From: Lasiosphaeria ovina
Taxonomy: Eukaryota > Ascomycota > Sordariomycetes > Sordariales > Lasiosphaeriaceae
Reading direction: 5' to 3'
Assembly: GCA_033439765.1 (NCBI GenBank)
Contig: JAULSN010000004.1
Coordinates: 4,164,001 to 4,228,000 of the forward strand
Length of the DNA: 64,000 nt
A model generated the notes under the pieces. That model was given only the letters and a program-made list of their open reading frames with translations, did no database searches and was not told the DNA's origin. The first letter of the stretch is position 1, and the number at the start of each line of letters is the position of its first letter. The position numbers and the translations under genes are program-made. Below are positions 46,776 through 59,064 of the stretch, in pieces.

Positions 46776-46968
46776 GCAACCACCGTGCTGCTCACTGCCT
46801 GCGTGCAGTGCTTACTGCTGCAGAATCTCGTGATGTGCGCCGCGCCCCCATCCACCCCCAACGACAACAGAAACATGAAACAAATACAAATACAAGAAAC
46901 CAAAATCATCACTTTTCTTGCGATGATCGTGCATGCATATACATACCTAAGGTAGGCGATCATGGTAA

Positions 46969-47559
46969 TCACATGCCCAGCCCCCGCCGCTGCCCCCCGA
47001 GCCCAAACTTCAACTTGATCCCCGAGTCGAACTGCTGCTCGAGCTCCTTGGACGCCACGTCGACGTCGAGCCGCGGCCGCGACACTCCTAATCCTCCTCC
47101 TGTCCCGGCGGCGGCGGCAGTGGCGCCCTGCTTCTTGCCCCCTAGCAGCCGCATGAACTTGTCCTGCCGCGACGTGCCGCCCTCGAGCTTCTGCGCGTTC
47201 CATCGCGCCATGAGGTCCTCGCTGGGAGCCGCTGCTTTGGCTGCTGGTGCTGGTACTGGTTCCTTGGCTGTAGCGGTGGCAGTGGGGGGTGCTGGTTGCT
47301 TCGGTGGCGGCGCGCTGTCGTCGGCGGGTTTCCCACTGCGCTTCTTTTCCTTCTTCCTGTCTTTCTTCTTCTCCTTCTTGAGCTTTGGTTGCAGTTCTTC
47401 GTCTTCTGCTGCTGCTGCTGCTGCTTCTATTGGCGCGCTCGTCGCGGTGGTGACTGCGGCAGCGGCGGCTTCCTCATCGTGCTTGCGCTTCTGCTTCTTG
47501 GCCTTCTTGCGTGCCGCCGTTTCGTCCTCCTTCGGGGCGTCGTTTTCTTGGACGCCATT

Positions 47560-47591
<32 letters not shown>

Positions 47592-48069
47592 GCTTTCGCT
47601 TCTCCTTCCCTTCCGTCTTGGCCTTCTGCTTCTGCTCCTTCTTCAGCCTCTTCTCGGCCTTTCGCTGCTCCTTGGCCGCTTTCTTTTCCACCCCGGATAC
47701 GGCTTCCTGCCCGCCAGATGCGTTGCTGTCGTCGCCATTCTCGGACGAGTCTCTCTTCTTGGACTTGGACTTCTTCTTCTTTTTGGTGTCATTAGCGTCC
47801 GAGTCTACTCCTTCATCCTCCTGATTTGGCTCGTCCTCGCCGTCATCGCCCTGCAGCTTGTGCTTTTTCTCCTTGGACGACTTCTTTTTCTTTTTCTTCT
47901 TCTCCTTTTCCTCTTGGGAGGCGGTGTTGCTTTCTGTCACCGGTGTCTCCAACACGGCCTTGGACTTGTTCTTTTTGGACTTTTTCTTCTTGCCCTCGAT
48001 GTCCATTTCAGAATCGTCAGTGGCTGGAATTGCAGCTGCAGGGCCCAGCTTTGCTTCCTTCATTTTCAT
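46969..48069 (-). CDS. SMAP-domain (small acidic protein-like) lysine-rich nuclear protein
   Basis: A single-exon protein of 366 residues; the ATG at 48069 (MKMKEAKLGPAA) is preferred over upstream in-frame codons to 48228, since that part looks like leader. Most of the protein is made of Lys/Glu/Asp-rich blocks with many KKKKS/KKRK clusters that can act as nuclear or nucleolar signals, and an acidic run of Asp coded by (GTC)n on the plus strand near 47564-47590. The C-terminal ~70 residues carry the SMAP motif: RWNAQKLEGGTSRQDKFMRL, LGGKK, then a conserved-looking KELEQQFDSGIKLKFGLGGQ and RRGLGM. Relatives are small nucleolar or splicing-associated proteins of unclear role. The composition makes any homology outside the motif untrustworthy. 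Confidence 0.85.
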
Positions 48070-48678
48070 GCTGTCGAAGGATTGAGTATCCCGTGCTGTG
48101 AGTCTCCGACGGTTTGGTGATGGGTGATTAGGGGATGGCCGGCGATTACTGAAGAGATCTTGTAGCCTAGTAAATATTGGGTATTTAGTTGCGGGCTGCT
48201 TCCTCAAAAGAGTGAAATGCAATGGCACAACGTGAGCTTTTTGTGCGTTGGCTTTGCTCTATCAAGTGAGGTCAAATGGCTCGCGATAAAAATCCAATTG
48301 ACCCCACAGTGCAGCGCAGACCCTAACCCTCGATCTCCGTGGAATTCAGGAACTGCGCGCGCAAAGTCTTTGAAGACGGTCTTGTACGAAAAATAAAGCA
48401 ATGGTTAAAGTTTGATTATCTTGTGACTTTGTGTTTCCGAGCCCCGATGCCACCCAGGACTACCTAGGGATCTGGCTGCGGGACTGTCTGACAGAGACAA
48501 AGCTCAAGGCGTTCTAAGAACCTGACTACCTAGACTCTAGTTACACGATAAAAAGGGTATCAAGACCAACAACACACCGCCATCAACAGAGCAGCAGCCC
48601 TCTTCTCTGATCTGCTTAGCTCCTTCGTCCTCCTCTAGTTACAGTACATGCATAAACTGACATCCGCCTACCGTCCAT
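48070..48678. other. Spacer between the SMAP-domain and SNRNP27-like genes
   Basis: Promoter side of the SMAP gene and 3' side of the SNRNP27-like gene. Two CTACCTAG motifs (near 48461 and 48528) are present. No gene seen. Confidence 0.55.
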
Positions 48679-49793
48679 CTAACGAGACGGGCTGAGCGGC
48701 CGGTTGAAGCCGCCGACGCGGTTCATGTACTGCCGATATTCTGTCTTCTTTTCCTTGTGGATCCCACTCACGTTGTTTCCCGCGATCTTCTTGTTCTTGG
48801 TCGTCCCGAAGCCGCCAAACCCCATCATAGCCTGCATGGCGTCCAGGCCGTCGTCCTCAACAACGACATCGTCGGCCTCATCATCTTCGTCCATCGGCTC
48901 CGTGCCAAAACGCCCCCGCGACTGATCGTCGTCATCATCGTCGTGGGAAGGGCGGGCGTCGCGCTCGCCATCCTGGCGGCTGTCGGGGTTCTCGTCCTCT
49001 TCGCTGCGCTGGCGCGGGTGCTGCTGCTTCAGCGGCTCTGGCCCGTGGCTGCCGTCCCGGTGGCCTTGTGTCTTGTTGACTTTGAACGACACGGGTGCAG
49101 GAGGCGGCGCTTGGGGCTTTGGCTCGGGCTTGGCCACCTCGGTCCTAGTTCTGGTCGGCAGTGTCGAGTCTGGCAAATCGCCGCCTTCTCGGCCTCCTGA
49201 CTTTGTCGAGGTAGCCGTTCGCGGTTGTGGTGATGCTGAGCGACGACGTGGTGAGACGGAGAGTCGGTGGGGGTCTCTCTCACGGTCTGGTGTATTCTGT
49301 TAGCAATGCTAGTCCTGATAGCGCAGTTGGGTACCTGGGGAAAAGGTGGGAAACATGAACTCTCGTTCGTTTACATACCTCGTCCGGATCTCTGCCAGCC
49401 CTCTCGCCCGCCACCTCTGTAATCGTTGCGGCCCCGCGAGGAAGGGCCGTCCCTGCCCTCATCGCGACGACGGTATTGGCCTCTGCCCTTATCGCCGCCC
49501 TTGTCGTCGCGGCGGTCGTAGTCTCTGTCGCGCGTCGGGAGAGGCGAGCGTGACCGCCGGCGGTCTCGCGCTTCCCGGGAGCGCGACCGATATCTTCTGT
49601 GGTCTCTGTCTCGACCCGAGTCGCGCTCGCGGTCTCGGTCGTGGCGCGCTCGGTCGGGGTCGTTTTCGCCATCTCTGCGTCGGTCGCGATAGCCGCCCCG
49701 GTCGCCTCCTCCTCTGCCTCTGCGGCTGGGCTCGTCGTAGAAGGACCTATCGTCCCCCCCGCGTCGGGGGTTTCTCGGCTGCCTATCAGCCAT
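48679..49793 (-). CDS. U4/U6.U5 tri-snRNP 27-kDa protein (SNRNP27-like)
   Basis: Two exons, 49793-49379 and 49286-48679, give 340 residues; the intron 49378-49287 runs GTATGT..CACCAG in phase 1. The alternative 3' site nine bases upstream would give a stop at once, which decides the acceptor. The N-terminal half is RS/RD/RG-rich, as in splicing factors. The C-terminus has the family block GFGTTKNKKIAGNNVSGIHK, EKKTEYRQYMNRVGGFNRPL and SP, which contacts the U6 snRNA region in the pre-B spliceosome. The protein is longer than the human 155-residue one because of extra low-complexity linkers with an Asp/Glu-rich middle part. Confidence 0.92.
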
Positions 49794-50783
49794 TGTGTGC
49801 AAGTAGTAAGTGCTCAAAGGCTGATGCCCAAAATGACCAGGTTTTTTGCGCAGATTCTTTTGCGCGGATTCTTGTGACTAGGTTGTATTGCGCGAGTTCT
49901 TTTGACCAGGTTCTTGTGTCTGCTTTGTGAAATGCGGCCGAGCTGTGGAAGAAAAATCGAGGTCGAGAATATTTGGGGACGGTGACGTCTGGAGAAGAGG
50001 TTCTACACAGTGTAGGCAGGGCAGTCCAAAAAAAGCTGCGGCTGAGACGAGGCGTTCGGCAACCGTTGAAAGGCCAAAGGCAGGGGTTTGGGTGGCTGCT
50101 AACCCCTGCAAGTTGCGGGGATCGGTGCTGTAGCTGACCTTTGGTGGGGCCAGTCCAGCCCCAGTTTGTTTTGTCGAGCTGGTTCTGGCGACAAAGTCCG
50201 CATTGATCCAGAACTGAGAGGTTGTGGTTTTGGAGGTAGAATAATGGAGTTGGACGGGAAACATAGAAGCTTTCTAGAAAGATATCCGTAACTAGGTAAA
50301 TAAATACAAAGGGCCTTGGGTCAAGGTTGACCCCTTTCTACCAATCTACCAATACCAATACTACAACGCAGTCTCCACGACAACAACGGGAGGTAAGGTA
50401 AGATAACGACCTGACTCTTTCGTTCGAGAGTATCCACAGGAACGCCGCATCACCAGGGCAAAGAACTTCGGACCTGCTCGAGTTGACACGCCACACTACC
50501 TACCTTACCTAATGTAGCTGAACCAGAAACCTGATTGTCACCCGGTTATTGATATGTTTATATTGTCTTTCGTCGACTGAAGAATCCACTTCCACAGTTA
50601 GATCTGCCACCAAAGTGAAAATGCTTATACCAATATTATTGATATATTTGTTTATTCGCCCTCTCTGTCAAGAGCGACTCCCAGATACCTTGGTTAGGCT
50701 GGTAGGTAGGTAGCCGCAGTACTGGGTGTGGGAAAAAAAAAGGATCTAGGCTTCCGCCCTTTCGCCCACGGCCACTTCTCCGC
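49794..50783. other. Spacer between the SNRNP27-like and sphingomyelinase-like genes
   Basis: The part after 50280 is AT-rich and contains TACCTACCTTACCTAATG-type motifs and the second diverged repeat copy. No gene seen. Confidence 0.55.
50555..50632. repeat. Diverged dispersed repeat, copy B (partner 7515-7602)
   Basis: The core ACTTCCACAGTTAGATCTGC at 50588 and CAAAGTGAAAATGCTTATACC after it match copy A with few changes; the upstream similarity is weaker and gapped. Confidence 0.45.
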
Positions 50784-53208
50784 TCAAAAGTTATTGCCTG
50801 TGTATGGACTCTGGACGCTGCCAAACCCTTGCGGGCATTGCTTTCCCAGGGCAGCGCTCCCCGACCTGATATAGCAGATCTTGGCTGCCGTGCACGCGTC
50901 GCTGGTGCAGTTTGGACTCCGCACGCTGCTCTTCCCCTGGTATGTGTTGAATAGTGTGGCTAACGTTCTGTCCTTTTCCATGGCTTCGGTGACGCGGTGC
51001 CAAAAGGTAGCATTCAGAGGGGCGCCGTCGGGCCAGGCGGCGGCGGGACCGTAGGCAGCACGGGTCGAGTACTCAAAGTTGAACGTCGGCCCTGCTCCTG
51101 TCTCGTTGAGGTGGTTGAACGTGCTCACGTCGGCGTAGAATGTGTAGGCATCAAACACTTCGAACGATCCGGTGTCGACCTCGTATAAGCGAAACCCCGA
51201 ATTCAGGTTGGTCAGGGGAGTGATGGATGGCCCGACCCAGGCGCTGGCAATGGCGTCCTCGGCAGACCGTCGCGTTCCATTGTTCTTGTAGTAGACAAAG
51301 GCTTGATCTGACACACGGACAAGTTAGCCAACAGTAGCAAGATGCGCTTAAGCTAACCACTGAAATGATCTGGCCGTCTCACCTTCGTGGGTGTGGCCAA
51401 AGAAAACATTGGCAATCACGTGGGGAGAGTAACGGTCGACGATTTGGTAGAGCATATCAGATCCGCCAGGCATCGGGTTCGAGCCGTCCCAGCCGCTTAA
51501 AACATGACCGACAATCCAAACCCGCTCGCCCGCGTCCTCGGCCTTCTGAAGCTCCTGGACAAGAAAGGAAAACATACCCGAGAAGTCTGGGTCGGCCGCG
51601 TGAATAAAGGTGTAGGGGTTGTTACGGTAGTACAGATCGGTATTCAGGGTGATGACTCGCAGCCCGAGAGGGTGCAGCACCGAGTATGCCGCATAATGAA
51701 CCGAAGCCTGGGCCTGAGTTGCGCCATCTATCCACCCATAGTGCTCCCAGAGCTTGGACACATGGTCGTAGTTCCAAGAGAACTGTTGACCGAGCGGGCC
51801 GTTGTCGTCAATGGCGTGGGCGACATCAAAGTTGTCTGGGCTAGTATCGTGGTTCTAAAACTCATTGTCAGCAACCAGGTATCTGCGCGCCATCTGAGAT
51901 CTGCGAGCACAAGGTGCTCACTCCGAGCGCTGCATAGATTGGCCCCCCAATGTATGCCTTGAACATCTGCCAGACTGAATCTTCCGTCACTTCTACGTAG
52001 GCCCGCGATCGTTGGTTTTGCGAGTCGTGGGCAACTAGATCGCCCGTGTACAATGAAAGGGCCGGAGGGTTGTCGACAGAAGTGCCTGTCAAGGGTCCAA
52101 TGGACTGGAGTGCGGCCAGAGCCAGGTAAAAAGGCGAATCACACTTGTAGTATCCAAAGAGAGGCGCCGGATACGTGACTGGGACTTCATCTACGCCCTG
52201 AGCCGGTGCGGAGTACCTACAGCACATACTCGACGTGCAATTTGCCTCTGAGCCAGCCATGTACCTGGTGTCTAAGCACGGAATATGGGGGGTCAGCACC
52301 TCACAGACTTGAAGTTCCGTGGCAAGGCATTCGTCTCACCCAGGTGGAGGTCAGACAAATGCAGCACCTTGACTCGCTTGCCACTCGCACGGGACTTCTT
52401 GGGCTTCACTGGTTTGGCTTTGGGAAACTTGACCTTCACGGGGACCAAGGGAGGCTGAGAGCAGAAGTTGGTGCTGAGAGATGCGCAAATATACTGGCCA
52501 TCTAAGCCCACCACGTCGGCTTTTGCGAGGATCTGCACCCAGGAAGCGCCAAAATTGGTTGCTCCGTACGTGTTCTGGCACACGGTGCCAGTCTTGAAGC
52601 CGGTGGTTTTGCACAGGGACACCATGGCGGCTGGGAGATGGGTAGGGGCAAGCTGGGCCGCCATCTGGGCAACAGAGAGGGCGGCTACGCATTTGGAGCA
52701 GTTGCTGGACAAGCCCGTGTTGTTGGCCTCGATGATGGCCAAGATCTCGAGGGCAGCAGCCGAGACGAGCGCTTCGGCGCTGGCGTCTGTGAGGTTTGCC
52801 AGGGCCGGGGGGTACAAGACGGGATCCGAGCCATTTGTTGGGACTGTCTCGGGATTGGTTAAGTTGAAGGGGAATGTGATGTTCAGGACGGGATCAAAGA
52901 CGGCGGGCTGAGGCTCATTGGTAGGACCTGGCTTCACTGGGGGCGGTGGCTCGTCAGTTCGCGGTGTGAAGTGAAGTCAAGCGACGTGAAGTGAAAGCAA
53001 GAGAGAGAGGGACACCAGTCACTATGCTCGCAAGCATACCATAGTAGCTCTCATACACCGTTGTTGGAAAGGCAGCCGGGACTGTAAAGGCAGTGGCAGG
53101 GCCTGGGAATGCAAACTTATGTGACGAAAATCTCGGGACTACTGCCGCCGCCCCCGCCGCCGCCGGGAAAGCTGGGAAAGCCACGGCGAGGAGGAGAAAG
53201 TGGCCCAT
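50784..53208 (-). CDS. Secreted acid sphingomyelinase-like phosphodiesterase (saposin B plus metallophosphatase)
   Basis: Five exons, 53208-53040, 52936-52340, 52271-51922, 51854-51383 and 51307-50784, give 703 residues with all phases joined. A signal peptide opens the protein (MGHFLLLAVAFPAFPAAAGA). A saposin-B-type Cys domain follows (NCSKCVAALS, SLCKTTGF, GTVCQ, YICASL, FCSQPP). The calcineurin-like domain holds the metal ligands in order: LHLSDLHLD (split by intron 2), TGDLVAHD, GNHDTSP (split by intron 3), VGHVLSGWD and FFGHTHED (split by intron 4). The GSEANC and MCCRYS cysteines match the SMPD1 family. It would cleave sphingomyelin or a related phosphodiester outside the cell or in the vacuole; fungi lack abundant sphingomyelin, so the true substrate is open. 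It shares a divergent promoter with the chromodomain gene. Confidence 0.93.
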
Positions 53209-54270
53209 CACGTCAGGCACACGGCTTAGAACCCTTGTTATTATGTCGCCATCCAGGTTTGTGTTTGTTGAGGAAGATAGTGCTACCGAGAACGGGAACA
53301 GTCGACCCCTCCTCGAAGTGGAGGTACGAATACGGACACCTAGGATACGGTACTGTACAATCCAATCCCTGAATGTTTGTTAGCGTGGTACTTTCCAAGA
53401 CCCAAATGGCCTTAGCATCTTACGACTTGTCGTAAAGCTTTTTCGCTAAGGGAGGTACTAGCTATTTGAATCCCTATTTTGGAATCCTAGAGGTCTATTC
53501 ATTCTCTAGAAATACCTATTAAAGACGCTTCCTGGCCGGTTCATTTGTTATCTTCTTTTCCTTCGTAAGTACCACGCCAACAAACATTCAGGGATTGGAT
53601 TGTACAAGACCTCTCTCTGGGTACAGTATTACCTTACGTTATTGTACTGTACGTGCCTTCCAGGTTATGTGCTTTTTCTAACGGTAAAAAAGGAACAATA
53701 GGTGCCAAAAATGCCTTCTTCGGTGAATAAGATAAGGTAAGGCAGGTTGAACTTGAAGGCGGGCTGGAAGGAGGAGTGGAGGGGTCTGCTTTGAACTGCG
53801 TACTGCGTACTGCGTTACAGTGCGCCTATTGTCTTGCGCGTGCAGCTGGCGACCAAAGTGCCCCACAACAATACCAGGGCTGCGGATCTCATTCCCGCAA
53901 GGTACAGACCGCAAGGTACACAATGTAAAGAACAGTAGGAAATTTTTTGGGGCTAAAGAAGGGTGCTTGCAATCGAATTCGTCCCAAAAAACACCCACCC
54001 GAGGAACTTCCGGGCAGGCTAACGGAGAATCAACAGGATGCTATAAAGCTAAAGTCGCAGGTTGGCCCAAAACCAAGATATTTTAACTCTGATCAATCCT
54101 TTGCAAATACTCCGAAAAGAGCATTCTGCACATGCCTTACTAAACCTTCTAAGCACGGTACCGATACCTCCAGGTTGCTCAGCACAGAGCACTTATCAGC
54201 ACGTGATCTTTCGAAGAAAGGCTGGCGAATAAAACGACAAGTCCACAGTGGAGACGACAAAGCCGGCCCC
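53209..54270. other. Divergent promoter region carrying a MITE
   Basis: A 1.06-kb region between two divergent genes. MITE copy 2 fills 53358-53602, beginning 150 bp upstream of the sphingomyelinase-like ATG. The open frame that runs into the chromodomain gene from 53947 has no upstream ATG and is leader sequence. Confidence 0.65.
53358..53602. mobile_element. MITE, 245 bp, TA target site, copy 2
   Basis: The better preserved copy of the family at 7906-8150, of identical length. Its inverted repeats are almost perfect: the left starts CAATCCAATCCCTGAATGTT, and the right read in reverse starts CAATCCAATCCCTGAATGTT too. TA flanks both ends (53356-53357 and 53603-53604). There is no coding capacity. 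The nearly intact ends suggest a younger insertion than copy 1. Confidence 0.9.
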
Positions 54271-57200
54271 ATGTCGCGGCAGTCGGCTACAAATGGCAAG
54301 AACAGCCTTGTGGCAACCATCGCACGCCTCACACGTTCCCGGTCTAGAGACTCGCGTCGTGGAGAGCGCAAGACGAAAGGAGGAGGATTGAACTTGGAGG
54401 CACCCGACCACAACACCCTGCTCGAGGCTGAGAGCGAAAAGCCGCCCCTGCATTCTCATTCTCAACCCGATTCCCAATCCCATTCTCGCTGCCCGCCGCC
54501 TGCGGTTTCCGACCCGATTGCGAATGCTGGCAGTTCCGTACATGGTGGACACGCTGCCCACCCGGTCCCGCATCGCGAAGCCGGCCTGTCAATGACCCAA
54601 GAAGCGGCCCGGTCGTCTAATCCAAGATCCAAGCGACGCAAGTCCACCCAACCGCCCAGGCGACAGGACACGCCCCACGCAGCCCCCGAGGAGGAGAAAC
54701 TGTACGCTATACGAGGAATCATCGAGGAGAAGTACAAACGGCGTAAATTACTGTACCGCATAGATTGGGAGGACGATCCCGACACAGGCGAGACCTTCGA
54801 GCCTACCTGGGTATGTAGCTTACCATCGCCCATCGCTGCTTGTTGCACGCCGCGGTAAACTGACTCTGAATCTGCTCGCCTCTAGGAACCTGCCGAGAAC
54901 GCTACCCCAGTTGCCGTTGCTGATTGGGAGGAGGAAAAGCGCCGGCGTCAGCTTCAACAGGTCCTACCTGCTTCGCCTACTTCTCCTACTAGTGGTGCTG
55001 CTGCTGCACCTGCGGCTGCTGCTCCTGTGGCTGCTGTTCCTGCGGCGGCGGCTGCTGCTCCTCCTGCGATCGACAACGACGCTGGTGCCGGCAGAGACAC
55101 CGAGTCTTCGAGACCCGCGAGCCGGCGCGCGAATAACAAGCGGAAGGCTGGAGCCAGTGAGGATAGCGCGCCGCGAAAGAAGCCAAAGCCCGAGACAGAC
55201 CTCGCCAACGACGGCGGGCTACCTTGGGCTTTTGTGGAGGAAGTACCCGATAACCGAGGGAATAGGCTTTCCGTCGACATTGAAGCCCGCCCTGTTTTTG
55301 ACCCATCGGAATACCTGCCGGTCCCGCCATCGCAGGGTTCTCAGGAGACGTCCCAGGCCCAAGCAGCCCTTAGAGTCAGCCAGACGACGACCATTCCCGA
55401 CTCGCAAGGTCTCTCTGATTCCTTGCCATCTCAGCACACGCCTGCAGACTGGCCGCTGCACGAAGATTCTAGAAAGGGGATCGCAGGACTTGAACAAGAA
55501 GTCCCCGAGCCGCACGATCGCCCCCAGGCCAGTATCGAGGACCCTGTTCAGCAAGCCGTCCAGGAGCCCGCGCCACCGGAGCACACAGTGGAAAGAGACT
55601 CACCATCCAAAGACGTCACCACTCGGGTGCAAACCTCCCAACCAGCACCTGATGAGACTTTGCGCGACGGCACACCACCGCACTGCTCCGCGATTCGCTT
55701 GAGTCCATCTAAGTCTAATCCGGATATCCCGTCTCGTCAGCCTGACTCACGCCAAGCCTCCAGTCCATCGTTTGGCCTTGTTGACGGCCAACACGGCACT
55801 ACTGAGCGACGGTCAAGCAACGGTCTTCCGGAATTTCCGCTTCAAGATTTTCAGAGCTCGGCGAGAAACAAGTCCTCATCACAAGGTTTCTTGAGCCAGC
55901 CAGAGCTTAATTTCGGTCCTTCTGTCTCGGAGACCTCGCCATTTAAAAGAGGGCCCCCTTCAAGCGCTGTCGGGCTCCAGCGGGACGACTCTCTAGTCTT
56001 CGAACCCAGCCAAAGAAGTATCAACCCGTACCACCTCGCTTTGATCGACAGTGTGGTACTACCGCGCGATTCGCACTTCGCGCAAGTGGTTTTCCCGCTC
56101 GGCTCCAACCCGAGCCAGATCCGTACTCAGAGCCAGGAGGTTATCGAGAGGGAAGAAGTTGTACCCGATACTACACCAAAGTGGAGGCGGGGAGCGGCCG
56201 CCGAAAGGCTCAGCCAGGCTCTCGGTTCGTTTGACGGCAGGACAGGTCGTTCCACTTCCAACACTAGCGACAGCGACAGCTCTTTGCGTCCACTTCAACC
56301 ACCGAAAACCATCATTATGGACGGTTTTCCAAGAGAACGCACGCCACGCTCGTCAGCGGTCGACGAATTGAGACAATTGCGAGCTAGCGTATTCAAAGAG
56401 CCATTGGCGCACTTGACTACTTTAAGCTCGGTGCAAGGTACCATTCAGGCTCACGAAGTCGAGCCCGGACACCCAACAGTCTCACCGTCAGCTTTCCTTC
56501 CTGCATCGGACGATGGTATAGCCCAGCGACCTGGGCAGCCTTTTGAGGGACAGCCGGAGTTATTTGGCTCGTGGCAAGATGTGTCATCCAGCGTTGCTTT
56601 CCGAGGTCTTGACATGAGTTCCGGAGCAAAGCCTAGCTCAGCAGTGCCACAAGAGTCCATCTCGGCCGCCGAGAAGCTTAGACGAAGCCTAAGCATGGGC
56701 CTGGCCCCCGACATATCCGCCTCCAGACTCAGTATCTCCCCAGATCACCCTGAGCTAGCAGAAGGACATGAACAGACCCCAACGACCGTGGCACCCTCAG
56801 ACTTGACTACAACCGATTATGCCTCCATTGGAGACGCTGCTCTCCCGAACAACGACCTGCATACCCTGCCTGTACTGGGTGAAGGTCCAGGGAACCCCGC
56901 GGCGGCGCTTGGAGGGGTTGGGTATCAAGAGTCTCGAGAAGACAACCACGAAGAGCCAGGAGACGGTAGACAATCGTCCCCAATACTAAGCGAATTCATC
57001 ATCACCCTGCCTATGGCTGCCAGTACCCGCGCACAGTACCTCAAGACAATCTCTGACAACAAGGCAACCATGATTGAGTTCGGCGAGGTGTTTACGCGCT
57101 CGTTCACAAGGCTGCCCAGCGACTCGTTGGTGAGAAGAATAGATGCCGTCTTTGAACGCTTTCTGGAGCTCTGCGACCTACCGGCTTATGCCGACACGTT

Positions 57201-59064
57201 TGCCCCAATGGAGAAGGGAGAGATGTCGAGGCACGCGACAAACTCAAACCCCAAATTCTCCTTCATTCACGAGTTTTTGAATTCGCTGAAGAATACGAAA
57301 ATCTGCATATTGATTATCTCTCGACCTGGCCGCACATTCGACTATCTAGAAGCGGTCGTATCCGCCGGAGGTATTCATCACCAGGTCCTCGGTCGAGAAA
57401 ACCCGATTAGTCCTGCTGTATCGGGCGGGCCGAATGAGTTGAACGTTATCTTGGCCGCGGCGGGTCAGGATTTGAGCTCGATCAACGGAGGCGTCGAGGT
57501 TGTCATTGCTTTCGATCATGATGCTAGGGAAGTCAGCTTGCCACAGACCTTAGGCTACGATGAGTCGACACCCTTGGTTCTCAACCTTGTTGTTACGTAC
57601 TCGCTTGAGCATATCGATATGCAGCTGGGGTCTGGCTTGGACGGCCTCGAGCGCAAGAATGCGCTCAACGTTGCGATCGCTTCGGCTCAAGATATCCTAA
57701 AGAACCCCGAGCCCGGATATTCAGAGCCGCACGAGGCAGCCGAGATCTTCGCCAGTTTTATTAAAAACCCAGGCGATGACCTGGATTGGGAACCTCAGGC
57801 TCTCCCAAGTAACCTTTTTGAACATTGGCTGAGCACGCAGGGTACCCAAGGGTCTCAGGCCGAGGAGTCTCAATCCCAGAATGAACTGAGCGTGCGTAAA
57901 CGCGCAAATGTAAGCCCTCTTTTACTGTGTTTTGTCTGCTACAAAGCTAATTCAGTTGCAGGACAACGTTGAAGGAGGACCTTCAAAACGTTTGAGGATT
58001 CTCGACGCTCAGCAACCCGCACACAACACTGCTCCAGCACGAATGAGCGACTTGCTGAAGAGCACGCTCGCAAAGTACATGCCTGCTGGCAATACCCGAA
58101 TTCATCTGACTGAGGTGCCCGTTGGGCAGCTTGAGCTCATGGCATGTAAGGTAAGAAGCATCCGTTCGCCTCTAATTTTGGGTCTCGTGCTAATGGAGGC
58201 CAGATTGCCGAATTGGAGAATCTTCTTCATACGCAGGCGAATGCCGAAGCGATCCTACACGTGCGCGTCAAAACTCTTGAAGAGGAGCGCGATTCTTACA
58301 AACGTACAGTCCAGACCACACAGCCAAAATACATGCAGGCTTTGAAGGACCGAGGAACTTTTGAGGTAGAGCACAAGAAAGCCATTGACGATGCGAATAC
58401 GGCCAAGAAACGGCTTGAGGCAGCCAGGGTGGAAGCGGCAACTCTGAAAGAGCAGATCAAGGACCTCCAATCCGACAAATCCATCGCCGCCTTGGCCAAC
58501 TTGTCAAACCCTGAAGTTGCCGGGCTTGCCCAGGCTTGGAAAGATCTCGAGGAGGCGCAAGCTAAGGCGCAAAGTCTGGAAAAGAAACTTACCAGTGCTC
58601 AGAACGAAACGGAGTATAGCCGCGCGGCCTACCAGGACGCGTCCAACTCGTTTGTCGAGCTCAAGGCAGAGAACCAAGAGCTGCGTGCGAAGGCGGAAAT
58701 TCTGGCGAAGCGAGCGGACGAGAATCTCGTGCGGATTCACCAAATCAATGCAGAAAACCAGGTAGACGCAACGCGCAGGCAGACGGATGAGCTCCACGCC
58801 ATCATACGGGAGCGGGAGCGAGAGCTTGAGCGCGTCAGAGAAGAGCTGCGCGTAATGAGGTCTGGGCGACGCGAGACTCGGCAGGTTAGTGTTCCGCGGA
58901 GTCCGCGCCCCAGTGTCATGAGTCCGCGACCTAGCCGGGCTGTCGTTGGCGGCGCCGGAAGCCGAGGCACAAGTCCTGCCCCGTTTGACGGTGCTGCCGG
59001 CCCCGCCACAACAGTCCCAGGGATGGCTTTCAACAATGGTCGCTGGCCACATCTCCGAGACTAG
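54271..59064 (+). CDS. Chromodomain protein with HDA1-complex subunit 2/3-like domain and coiled coil (CDP-2-like candidate)
   Basis: Four exons, 54271-54810, 54886-57909, 57962-58150 and 58204-59064, give 1537 residues; introns are GTATGT, GTAAGC and GTAAGA, all ending AG, all phase 0. A chromodomain at about 145-200 reads LYAIRGIIEEKYKRRKLLYR, IDWEDDPDTGETFEPTWEPA; its Tyr, Trp and Trp can form the methyl-lysine cage. An Ala/Pro linker, an NLS-like NKRKAG..RKKPKPE and ~600 disordered residues follow. Residues ~885-1165 look like the HDA2/3 helicase-like fold (ITLPMAASTRAQYLKTI, MIEFGEVFTRS, SGKFSF-like NPKFSFIHEFLNSL, ICILIISRPGRTFDYLE, VIAFDHDA). The last ~280 residues form a long coiled coil. 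This fits a scaffold joining H3K9 methylation to a class II deacetylase, as CDP-2 in the Neurospora HCHC complex; the orthology is inference. Confidence 0.85.

Larger units (their letters stand above)
45901..46968. other. Spacer with homopolymer and pentamer repeats
   Basis: Convergent 3' region of YSY6 and the SMAP-domain gene. It contains a C24 run and a TGCAC pentamer repeat. The 470-codon plus-strand ORF starting at 46412 runs into the antisense of the SMAP gene and is rejected. Confidence 0.6.

Noticed and set aside
46412..47824. 470-codon plus-strand ORF
   Set aside because: It consists of spacer fused to the antisense of the SMAP-domain gene, giving Ser/Phe/Ala-rich nonsense.
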